Source of the DNA: Artocarpus heterophyllus
Taxonomy: Eukaryota; Streptophyta; Magnoliopsida; Rosales; Moraceae
Direction of reading: 5' to 3'
Assembly (NCBI GenBank): GCA_025403435.1
Contig: CM046341.1
Coordinates: 6,519,462-6,583,461, forward strand
Length of the DNA stretch: 64,000 bases
Shown: piece after piece, positions 49,961 to 61,207 of the stretch
Numbering within the stretch: position 1 is the stretch's first letter
Layout: every line of letters starts with the position of its first letter
Program-made: the position numbers and the translations under genes
The notes under the pieces: generated by a model
Told to the model about the DNA's origin: nothing
Seen by the model: the letters and a program-made list of their open reading frames with translations, nothing else
Database searches by the model: none

Positions 49961-50803
49961 AAATATATGCAATGCATATATATAATGCGTGCGAATGTTC
50001 AGATTACAAAATAATGAGAATCATTATTATAGCATGTGGTGTGTGTGTGTGTGTGTGTATAATGGTTAGCGGCGCGTATCAGGCCATTCTATATCAGGTT
50101 ATGTGTAAAAGAAAAAGCTGTTCACGTAAAACATAATCTATCGTAAAAGATGGCAAGTTATTGAATGCAAAGATTTTATACCCTAATTTTAATGAATTGA
50201 GTATAATTAATTATTGAATTCTTATGGCAGAGATACTAAATCAAAAAGATAGATTATCATGAATCCACTGTTGGATTGCTTAACAATGTAACACGTGACA
50301 ACATTATCTTTGAAACAGATGTTTATCCTCTTTTTTAGCATATAAATTTAATTAATGCTTCTACTTTTCCATGCCAAATATACAGCTAGCATCTTCCAAG
50401 GGGATAATTAAACAATGGATTCTTAGAGATATTATATATCTTTACAAAAGATTCACCAGATAATTTATATATTTTCGACTCATGTAATCATGTTGATTTC
50501 ACGTTAACACACATATCACTTGTTTAGTAAAAATGTCACTCATATGTATATTGTTATAACTAATATGAACAATTTGATAATGTAATTAATATATACGCGA
50601 ATAATTAATACTTTACTTTGTTACTTATACTACGTTTGATATTTGTTGGTTAATACATTATAACTTTTCTTTTAAACGTAACATAACATTATTGTCTTCA
50701 ATGTACATTAATATTAAAGGTTTGCTTTTACAACTTTTAAGGCTAAATAATTATGAAAAAAGGTAGATAAAGCATTAAAAATAGAGACTCAAATAATTTC
50801 TTC

Positions 50804-50955
50804 AATTATTGGTGTCCCAAATGATGTTCAACCAATCATGTTATGACACGTTGTTTAATAAAAAATATATAAAAGTCAATTAAACACTATTTCAAACTTT
50901 TTAAATAATGAGTCATAACATGATTGGTTAGACACCATTTTGGATACCAAAATTA
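50804..50955. mobile_element. Foldback MITE, about 150 bp, with arms of about 55 bp
   Basis: The left arm contains AACCAATCATGTTATGACAC; the right arm contains GAGTCATAACATGATTGGTT, its near-exact reverse complement. The arms extend outward to TATTGGTGTCC and GGATACCAAAATTA. The interior of about 45 bases is AT-rich. A transcript would form a nearly perfect stem. Confidence 0.75.
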
Positions 50956-51494
50956 GGACAGAACATTTGAAACCTAAAAATAGAATTATATATTGAAACT
51001 CAAAATTAAATGTGTTATTATGACAAATATAACATTGACGTTGGCATATATATTAAAGAATGTTTTAGAAAATAGCTAAATACATATTGGTGCTAGTAGT
51101 TACTAATCATATTGAGATTGGTAAATTAATTGATCACTATTTACCAATAATTTTAAGGAAAGAGACTGTTCTTTTCAATTTTAGTAAAATCAGGAACATT
51201 TACTAAAAATATACTTTAAAAGGTACTATCTTCGTGCACATATCCGCTCATTTGGCATAAATCAATATTATTGCTATAAATCTCTTCATTTACTAACTTG
51301 TTTGTTGACAAAGCCTCAGACACGCCTTAGCTGCTAGTTGTTATAATTTCATCCAATTTATCTTTGATTTAAAGTAAGCATATATAAAGCGATAATTAAT
51401 AACTTAATCAATGGAGCTCAAAATATATCCTCGATCCCAAATGGTTGAACTTAGTGTTTACTTTTTTTTTTTCCCTCATTTAAAGGGAACTTTC

Positions 51495-53258
51495 TTTTTT
51501 TTTTTGAAAATGAAATTCATAAACTGACATTAAAAGTCCCTTGAAGTTTCTTTGCACAAGCGCCCATCACAAACCCAGTGGAATTTACGTGTAAGACCTC
51601 CAATACCGATTTCATCCATTTTTTATACTAAAAAGGCGTCCACATTCAGTTTTAGAACTTACACTGGAAGAGGTTCCCAAGAATGAATTGTATCAGTGTA
51701 GTTTTTGAGAAATCTGGAATTCATTGAGCCATAGAGCTGACTCTTAAAGAATAGATTGAGCTTCCTTTTTACGGCCCTCATAAATGAATGAGTTTTTATC
51801 TCCCAAGATCATCCACAAAATGACACAAAAAAGCGCAAAAGCATCCCAGTTTAGCACCTTCCACATATGAAGAAAAAAAAAAAATCCGTTTGAACACCTT
51901 TGAATTTCAGAACCTGGCTACAGAACGCGTTGTTGCTCCAAACTGGTTCCACGGCTGGCAGGAGACCAAAGCATGAAAGACTTTCTCATCCCCTCTCGAC
52001 ACCTTCGACATCCACAAGAGCAATTAACTCCACGGTTGGAAAGATTTGACCAACAAGGGAGAATATTCTGAAATGCTCTTCAAATGAAGAGTTTGACTCT
52101 TTGGGGAAAATTTAAGTGCCACAGGAATTTCTACCGCCGACGATCAGCACCCCCTTCTAAAGATTCAGTCCCGCTACGTGAACCAGACTTCACAGAATAC
52201 ATACCTCTGTTATCATAATGCCATATCAAGCAATCTTCGTTAAAAACCAGCCAATAGGAATTGATAAAAAAAGTTCAACATCGATCCCCAAGAAAGTTCT
52301 CTAAATCAAATCCGAATTCCTACTATCAAAACCACTCTCCATCAGATTCAGCAGATCAGCTACCCTCCATTCTCTCATTGTAGCTGAAGTGGCGTGATAG
52401 GTTTTAAAAGAGAAGGGTCGAGGCAGCCACGGATCGTCAGAAATTTTTGTTGAAAGACCATCACCTAATCGCCACTTGGCTCCTAATGTAATTAGCTCCC
52501 GTCCCCATAGTAGACTGCGCCAAAAAAAGGACAGATTTCCACCAACTCTGGCGTCCGTTAGATTATCAGTAGGATAATATATAACTTTTAGGACCCAAGC
52601 AACCGACAAATCTGGATTCTGAATTATTCTCCATATCTGTTTCGCAAGCATTGCTCGATTAAACGCACCCACATCTGTAAAACCAAGTCCACCCTCATCC
52701 TTGGGTTTGCACCAAGCTTGCCAATGCATTTTCCTACTTGACTCGTCACCTCCCCACGAAAAACGGACTATTAACTTCTGAACATCTTCACACAAACTTG
52801 GGAAAACATCCTTCCTTTCCAAACTTGTAATTTTTTACAGCCCTTCTCTTTGATGATCCAGAACGTGTACTTCTTATTACGACCTACCACCGCCGGTAAA
52901 CCCAAATAACGATCATGGAAAAAGCCTTATTCAGCCCCATTATTGCCAAAATAGTTTGCTTCAATTCTGCTCCAACATTGGGGCTGAGAGTGATTGTAGA
53001 TTTTTGAAAGTTAATCATTTGATCTGAGGCATTCTCGTAACAATGGAGCATTTTTTATTTTCCTGCATTCCTCCTCTTTAGCTTTACAGAAAGCTAGGCT
53101 ATCCTCAGCAAATAACGGGTGATTAATTTTGCTGACGTGAACAGGCAAAACCTAAAATGCCTCCCTAAGCCTCTAAACCTGAAATCATCGCAGATAAACC
53201 TTCAGTACAGATAAGAAAGAGACAAAGAGACAAGGGGCAGCCTTGTCTCAAACTTCTG
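51495..53258 (-). pseudogene. LINE ORF2 3' half (RT C-terminus, zinc-binding region, RNase H)
   Basis: The T-run at 51495-51505 is the poly-A tail. Reading leftward from 53258 there is SLRQGCPL of the reverse transcriptase, then an open stretch at 52301-52822 with KMHWQAWCKPKDEGGLGF, RAMLAKQIWRII, FFWRSLLWGRELI and DDPWLP. These are hallmark blocks of plant L1-type LINEs. Beyond it are decayed zf-RVT pieces (DEKVFHALVSC) and an RNase H start (LNVDAFLV, IGIGGLTRKFHWVCDG). Stops and frameshifts make it non-functional. It is separated from its upstream part by the LTR at 53259-56870. Confidence 0.85.
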
Positions 53259-56200
53259 TGTAACGCCTCCTTACGGATGTCATAAATGTCGATATATTCG
53301 TCTTTTTTGCTATTATTTAAGATAAACTATTTAAATAAAAACATAATTTGAAAATATACCCAGAATCCAAACATACATTTTTTTAAACATTTATTAAATT
53401 ACTTAATTATAAATATTCTTTAAATAGTTTATCAACACCAAAACAATAAAACCATGATTTAAATAAAAATTAACACAACTTTTAAAATTTGCTTACATAG
53501 TTTGGTAGCCGAACTTTAGACATTGGTAGGCCAAACATGACCGGCAGTCTGAACTTCAACCATCGACAGGCCGTCCGAGGCTCTGCAAAATCAGGGTTTT
53601 AAAACACTTGAATCGGCAGGCCAATTATAGCATCGGCAGTCCGATCAGTGACGATCGAAAGGCCGATTTGCTGTTAAAAACAAAAAATTTTAATTTAAAA
53701 CAAGTCTGAATATTTCAAAGTATGGAAAGATAAATAATAATCATATAAAGTTATAGAGACATAGTTCAAATCTTTAAAACTCTTTAAATAAACATACTCA
53801 AAAATAAAACATAATTTATAACTTTAAATTTCTTCCTTGGCATTCTTCCATTTTCAATCCATCGTTCTTTGCTCACACGCCTGTCTTTGTCCTCCATCTA
53901 TTCTATAGTCCTCTTACCTTTATCTGCAACATGATCATAAGCTAAGTAAGCAAAAGCTTAATAAGTACACTTTCCTATCTCACAATATAAAACATTTTAT
54001 GAACATTTTTATGAAACACCATAATCATAATTATCATTAACATAGTAGTGCACTTGGTACAGTTTTATATAAAACATATCTTTCATAATATTATCTATAT
54101 TAAAACTTCATTCATTTTATCTTTGAGGGCCCAAGTGTTGCACTATTATCATCATTGTAGGCGCACCGTCATGAGAGGAAAGGGGTAGCTAATCTTAAAC
54201 CAAACATGATCAGTCCAACTTTGGACATCATAAACATTAACATAAACATAAACATGTGGTGTGCAATACTTAATTAGGTGATACATATATATATAAATAT
54301 TTTAACTTTGAAATACGTCATTATCAAAACATGCATTGAACATTCTTGCACTTCAAATCTTTCATAATAAAACATTATATAAAATCGTCACTAAAATCAT
54401 TATGGAAATCATCATGAACATAGATTTCAAAGTTTTCATAAACTTTATCATGTTGTAGGTGAGAATGTATTTACTTGACTTGCTTACTTAAACCTTATCT
54501 TAGATGACATTATCACAGTCTCGATGTGCTCACTTCTTGATGTGTTCATGCTATGCATCCATATACAAATAAAAATAAATTTCATTCTTATGAAATCATC
54601 CAAAACGATATGACATTATTCATACTTCCATCTCAAGAATTACAAAAACACACATACACTTTTACAACTTATAAATATTCATGCAAAAGCTGCAATACTA
54701 ATACATGCCTGATCCTTATGTATTCATAATTCAATAAGTCGCAATTCACACACAATTAAAGCATGAGATTCTAGTGGGACAAAGCTAACATATCAACATA
54801 ATATCATGATTTTTCGTTGGTCATAAAAATTCCATTTGATAACCAAAACAAGTCACAAAATTCATAGCTTAAAATCTGCCAGCAATAGCTGGGTAGTGAA
54901 CAATAATATCTAACATTCATATAATAAAATATCTTTCTCACAAAATAATTCCATAAAAATCCTGCATGTAATAGACACCTAAAACTATAACATATTTGAA
55001 AATTAGCTTCAAATCAATTTTCAATAATTCAAAACATGCATTAGAATTCAAAGATAAAATAAACCTTAAACATGTGTGGTAGTGAGCAACACATGTTCAT
55101 CATACTCAATAATTAAAATAAAATTTCTTTGACCCTAAAATTTTTATGACAACCTATAAACGTCTCATACTATCATTGAACATCACCTTGTCATGCAATA
55201 ACATCAAAAAACACAAAATCACAATTTATGAACCTGGGGCATAATTTTCAAAAGTACGCAGAATGACCTTTACTCAATTAAAAATTAATAATAATTTCAT
55301 CTTAACTCCAAATCAGCTAGATCCAGTGGCATTAGAAACTAGACTATAAAAAAAAAAGAATTTGATATATTACATGCATATTTTGACTATAATTTACGTA
55401 AAGAAAAAGTCCTCAAAATTCAATCTAAATTTCAGGTCCGTGTAAAATTGTACAGCTTTTAAGGTCAAATTCAAAAAATCATAACTATTTAAAGAAAACT
55501 CTGATTCAAGCGATTCAAAAGCCAAAAGAAAGCCTAAGATGTCTAGTATTTGAGAAAAATATAAGAAAAATATAAACAAAGAAAAGCAGAATTAAAAATT
55601 ACTGAAACACAATGGCTATCAGATGTTTGTACAAAAAGTAGGCTTAAGGCATCAAAAAAAATTTCAATACCAATTCATAACCCAATAAAACCTCAATTAA
55701 AATTGTAAACACATAATTAACATGATACTAATTGATAATAAAATATATTCATAAAGATCTACATAACAAAATATGAAAATCTATGATATCTCCAATCTAG
55801 GGTTTAATGAGAAGTTAATCAAAACAACCAAATTATCAACTCTTTTCGATCACCAATTGACATGAAATACATATGATAAAAGAATCCATATGATGATAAT
55901 AATAATTCTAATACTAACATAATAAACCAAAACATCAAATAAACAAGTTAAATGATTGATACACTTACCTAGATGAAAGAAATTAGGGAGATTAAAAATC
56001 TTGATAAAGCCAAAGAAAACTAAACACGAAGTTAATCAATAGGGAAAGAATGAAGTGTGAGTCTAAGGTTACTATTAAGAGGCTTTTATATAGATTTTAT
56101 GTGTGAACTAAAACCCTAAGAAACTGTTTTTTTTTTCTTTTTTCATGTGGAATCTCTCTTATTTCTTTTTTTTTTCTTTTTTTTTTTTTGCACGGTAACT

Positions 56201-56870
56201 TTGCCGTTTATATATATAAATATATATATTTATCTAACTTTTACGTTTACATCTACTTCTATATTATAACCGTAATATAATATTATAACTGTAATATAAT
56301 ATAATATAATATTCTATATTAGTTCATGTAATATAATAACTTTTATGATTATATCTTTAGATATATGTAAACTAATATAATATAATATAATATATAATAC
56401 AAATTTTTTTTATACACAACAATAACATTTACTCTCATAACCCTCAAAAATATTAATTTATACATTATTCTTTTAGGTATTTTATATAATCTAACTTCTT
56501 AACGCCATTATAATAAAAAGACTATGCATGTAATTATCATGACATCATTAATATTATAAGAATAAGAAAATATGCAACAAAATTCATGTCATCATTAAGA
56601 ATATAACTTTAGGGCATACATAACTCTAGAGCATTATAAAGATTATAAATTTAGAGCAAGTTGAAACCCTTAAAAAAACAATAAATACTTTAAGCTTATT
56701 ATCACTTTTGACATGAACATCCCGAGCATATCGATCCCACATAGCCGTCACCTGTAACATTATTAAATAAAAAGTTAATTTACTTAACATAAATAATAAT
56801 AGCGCTAAAATATCTCATTCTAATGTTAAATTAACATAAGTGTCTATAGAAGAAAACGGCAGGCATTACA
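53259..56870 (-). mobile_element. 3.6-kb LTR-like insertion (probable solo LTR) inside the LINE
   Basis: It begins TGTAACGCC and ends GGCATTACA, so the ends are inverted complements except for one base, and they resemble the TGTAACACC ends of the chromovirus LTRs. It splits the LINE reverse transcriptase precisely: SIREVKAQ ends at 56871 and SLRQGCPL resumes at 53258. Flanks TTCTG and CTTTG are an imperfect 5-bp duplication, fitting an old insertion. There is no coding frame, PBS or PPT inside. Orientation is inferred from similarity to the other LTRs. Confidence 0.75.
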
Positions 56871-57035
56871 CTTTGAGCCTTCACTTCCCTAATTGAAGAC
56901 CCATTCACAAGGAAGGAAAACTAGACGAGGAGATACAAAGTAAAATAAGAGAAACGCAGTTACTTGTAAAACCCATCTTCTTCATCACAACTCCAATAAA
57001 ATTTCACTCTACCTGATAGACTGCCGATTATAGAT
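56871..57035 (-). pseudogene. LINE reverse transcriptase fragment, upstream of the LTR insertion
   Basis: Reading leftward, the frame gives VMKKMGFTSNCVSLILLCIS then FSFLVNGSSIREVKAQ. This is the RT block between AYDRVEW and RQGDPLSP in plant LINEs. A TGA replaces the Trp of the first motif. Endonuclease and earlier RT blocks were not found further right, so the LINE is truncated or internally deleted here. Confidence 0.8.
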
Positions 57036-60000
57036 ACAAAAGTTCTTGGATAAATGATTGAATCCACCGATAAAATCGAATGACACATAGGGACAAAATA
57101 TGGTATCGAGAGGTAGAAGGGAAAGACCCACTCGATACCAAACATATAGCTCAGCAACAACTTGTTAAAAGAAACCACTACAATCGATGGACTATATCAA
57201 TTGACCAAAATTATATCTACTTAGCAAGGGTGCATACAACTTGGCCTAGATTCAAATCTAGCCACCAATAGCTTCACATAGTGCTACTACTTAGTGGGTA
57301 TGAAGTACAAGCTGATATCAGAGGTGGGAAGACCACCTACTTTATTACAAACTTAACAAAAACAGAGGGTGGTTAAACCATGTCTTTTATTTTAAACAGA
57401 ACCAAACAAACATCAAACAAAACTTAAAGAAGAAACATAACATCTAGACACAATCGGGTGCATTGCTTCCACCATCTATGCAGATTTTGGTGATCTGTGG
57501 TTTAGCTAGCACTCCGACAAGCTCCACCCCTAATATCCGATCTAGCGGGCCCCGATCTCAAATCCAAGTTAGATCCGATGAATAAAGGAAAACTGGCAAG
57601 CAAGATCTTTTCTCCTTCTTCTTCGCTGCTACCTAGTATGGCCATAGCCAGATCTTTCCCCTTTTCCCCGCCTTCCCCACCAGCTGTGCTCTGCCCCGAT
57701 CTTCTTGGTTCCATCCTGGAATGTCCGACCTCCAACCTCCCTGAACACAAAGAGCTGTAGCTTTGCCATAACCACCTAAGGCGACCTTGCTCCCCTCGTC
57801 AACCCCGATCTCCGCTAGATCCTAGACCTCACATCCCCAACAAAACAACACCTCACTCCTATCCATGGTCTCTCCCCTCTAAGCCCCATCCATCTGGTCT
57901 GTCCCCTCTCATAAACCAAGATTCTGACAGCCAGCCCAAAGCCAATGGCGACATTTAGTCCAAAAAGGAGAGGTGGCGGCACATAACACTCCCACAAAAC
58001 CCTAGTGGAGTCCCTTAAAATAATCAAGATTAGAGGCATATTTGCTGTTTTAATTACTATAATATTAATAGGATTCCTTACTAACAAAGAAAAAAGGTCA
58101 ACTTTTTATAAGCAAAACAATCTGACAATGGTAGTTATACCAAAATTTAAGTAAAAGAACAAATAACTTGGCCGTGGAAAATTATTTGTTACATGAACTA
58201 TCTCACATTAATATGAATGGTTAAGCCATGCTTAAAGTCATGAAATGGCCACCGGGAAATTGCAAAAAATAATAAAAAAAAACAAATGAAAGATTGGAAT
58301 ATGTCTGATCTCTATCTAATCAATCGTCAATATATATGCAGTACTATAATTAAATCTTTATTTATTGCTGTTGTTACGATGGAATATTAATCATTCTGCT
58401 TAGCACATTGATATTGTGCGAGCATATGCAGCACACAAGAGAGAGAGAAAATTAATGGCCATGAAATTCATTTTTTATTATTAGTTTGTTTTCCTCAGAA
58501 AAAACCCTAGTTTATACATGTGAGTTAAACTATAACAACATTAAAACAAAATTTGTTTAGCATTAGTTGGTTGTTCAGCTTAGAATAGTACTTATAGAGG
58601 AAGCCAATCAAGTTGGAATGTTTCATGCCTTTATCTTTTCGGATTCATTAAAAAAAAAATTGTTTTAACATTTTTTTAGTACCTACGATATGTGACTTCA
58701 GAGAATAAAGGATAGTAAAATGGAAGAAGCTTGAACCTGTAGAGCTATAGAACTAAGTATACATATGAAGTGGGAATCTTGAAATATTCAATCCTTATTG
58801 GCCCACAGCACTTTACTGTACAATAATTTGCTAATTTAGTTAAGAGGACAAATATAATATTGTTCAAGAAAAATATAATTTATAAAGAAAAACATCAAAT
58901 CGAATATATTCCATGGATGACATTTCCTAATTAAAAATTATGAGAGAGGAGCTGTGGAAATTCATTTATAAAAAGAAAATTGTTCCTTAAGGCTTAAAAG
59001 CGGCAAATCAATGAAACTAATCTCGGAAAAGTTAGGGAAATTTATATTAATTAGGGCTTGTATATATATTCGCTTTACAAACACCTTAAGATTTATTCCA
59101 AACCAAGGTGGTTTTTTATATTCGGGTTTCCATCCAAATTCATACCACCTGGGGTGCTTATATTGTGCACATGTATATGTAATAATAATTAAAAGGAAAC
59201 GTCTTCAATTTTTTTTTTTTAAGAAAAGCTGTTATTAGCACCGTTAGTATCTGAATTATGATAATTGTTTGATTTTGGTTCCAAAACTTTTTTCTTAACA
59301 GATTATTCTAGTAACTTTGATTTTTAATAATTTTAGTTTAAACCAATGATTTGAAATATTTTTTGTTCAGAGCTTTACGTTATAGTTGCTGAAAACTTTA
59401 CTCTCATGTCAAACCGGTATGCCAAACAAAAAGCAAAATTGATGAATAGTTATATCTAAGGCAAAATATCCCTCGAAAACTCTTAAAAATTAAAATATTT
59501 TTCGTGTAGTGTAAATTATTTTTGTAAAACCTTCAGTCACTGTACAATGGGGATGTGATTATCTCTCCTAAATTTCAAGAAATTTAAATTTAATATCATC
59601 TTTAAAAAAATGATAAAAATCCAAAGTTCAAAGAGTGATCTGTTTAGAAAAATTGTTCGGCAACTAAAGTCACACAATAGATAGAGCAAAGGTGCTAATT
59701 ATATAACTCTAAAATAAAAGGCACGAGTTACCAATATAATTGTGTGGGAAATGAAAACTAAAAAGGTAAGTTAATTAGTAAAATAATTAACAAGCTTTCT
59801 TTTCATCAAAGAACAAGTCATTTTCCCACTTGTCGATATCAGATGTTTCCAACGAGTGTATATATATGTGCAGCTGGCATCAATACAATGCAGGGGCGTG
59901 ATCTACAAGAATTTACCAAGTGGAAATTTTTCTCAAGAAAAGGGCAGAATCAATTATGGACAATGAAAAGATGCTTTACATGGAATTGATTTTAATGCAG

Positions 60001-60920
60001 TTAATACATATCCATATTTAGACATATACACACATATAAGTATATGCTATCAGAGGGATGCTTTTTTTCTTTCTTCTTAACCTTCTTGCAGCACTTGTTT
60101 AACCATGCAAGATGGTCCCCCATTTTACACGTAACACTCCTCCTTTATTTTACTTTGGCTTATGGTTTGATTCTTTTCCTATTCTCGCAGACCTCTCCAA
60201 GAAAGAGAGGGATAGATATATATAGAGATGATCAATTCCAAGGGTCCCCCACTGATCATCTCTATAGCTTAATGTTGGCAGGAAGGTCCCAACCTGAAAG
60301 ACTAATAAATGCCCATTTGTAATTTTCTTTGATAAAAAAAATGTGAAAAAAGGGCGACCAACGTTAGCATTCTTTTTGAGTTCGTAAAAAGACTCTCCAG
60401 ATGCTGACAAAAATATTTGATGAAAGACCTACAATTAGACCATATATCTTGATGAGAAGTGCATCACCTCAGCTCCATTAAATGTACTCATAGTAAGATT
60501 ATGTGGCGGCATATCTCAAACATTTTAAATCGAGTACTAAATTTGTAGGTACAAACTTTTATATTTAAGACTCTCAAACTGGCTAACGCTTAAATCTTTA
60601 ATCACGGATCCACCATAACAGTCTATTATCAGTAGGTCACCATAGCAAGTTGTAATGCTCTTTTTTAAGTGCATATATGTACATTGAAAACAAATATATA
60701 CAATAATTTCCTGCCTGCAAAAACTGCATGAGAGGGGTAAGTCTCTCTTTGGGCGTGATAATATTCAATTTGCACCGCTTTGGGGACCACTATTTGTTTC
60801 TTTTTTATTTTGTTTTTATCTAATAATAATAACTTACCTTTAATTGGCTGTTCAGTCTTCACTCCCCAGTATTAATTAATTAATTTCTTTTAATACAAAA
60901 TTTTAACTTTTTACCTCTTC
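57036..60920. other. Intergenic DNA with a GC-rich island
   Basis: No gene is recognisable. A GC-rich island at about 57440-58010 has short frames on both strands without known domains; it may be an old LINE 5' UTR or another element. A short perfect foldback lies at 60223-60268. The distal MIR167 promoter should lie at the right end. Confidence 0.45.
60223..60268 (+). repeat. Short foldback with a 14-bp perfect stem
   Basis: TATAGAGATGATCA (60223-60236) is exactly complementary to TGATCATCTCTATA (60255-60268), with an 18-base loop. It lies about 850 bases upstream of the miR167 hairpin. The stem is shorter than a usual microRNA duplex. Confidence 0.7.
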
Positions 60921-60926
60921 ACCCTC

Positions 60927-60935
60927 TATTTAAAT
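60927..60935 (+). promoter_or_regulatory. Candidate TATA box of MIR167
   Basis: TATTTAAAT lies in a pyrimidine-rich setting about 190 bases before the hairpin. Transcription would start near 60960, at TCTCCTCCACCAAG. Confidence 0.5.
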
Positions 60936-61110
60936 CCCCCAAATTCATCCTTTCTCCTCCACCAAGTCTAGCTAGCCCTAGCAAAAGAAAGCTTTCAATT
61001 GCGATTGCAGAATTCTCTTTTGTCCATAAATTTCTAAAATATTCTCTTTGGCCCTAATTTTAAGTTCTTATTTGGGAGTTTTCATCTTACAATATTATGG
61101 ATGTCGTGCT

Positions 61111-61207
61111 TCACTACCAGTTGAAGCTGCCAGCATGATCTTAACTTTCCTCTCCTTGATGAGGGATGATCAGATCATGCGGCAGTTTCACCTGTTGTTG
61201 GTCGCAT
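61111..61207 (+). ncRNA. MIR167: MIR167 microRNA precursor
   Basis: The mature strand is at 61122-61142, or to 61143 if 22 nt; its first 20 bases are UGAAGCUGCCAGCAUGAUCU, identical to plant miR167, followed by UA. The star strand is at about 61172-61192 (AGATCATGCGGCAGTTTCAC, then C). The two pair as expected with a 2-nt 3' overhang, and flanking bases (ACCAG with TTGGT) extend the stem. miR167 guides cleavage of ARF6 and ARF8 transcripts in auxin-controlled flower and root development. The locus sits about 34 kb from DMC1, matching the Arabidopsis MIR167A neighbourhood as I remember it. Confidence 0.95.

Larger units (their letters stand above)
45481..51486. other. Long AT-rich intergenic region with simple repeats and MITEs
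   Basis: No gene is recognisable in 6 kb. It contains MITEs at 46198-46352 and 50804-50955, AT or CA/GT microsatellites at about 46492-46528, 47125-47152, 49923-49960 and 50036-50058, and a possible LINE tail near 45955-46110. A short GC-richer patch at about 46530-46670 has no assignable product. Confidence 0.5.

Noticed and set aside
57502..58087. Two minus-strand frames of 82 and 90 codons in the GC-rich island
   Set aside because: Composition alone would keep frames open; no start context, domain or exon structure supports a gene.
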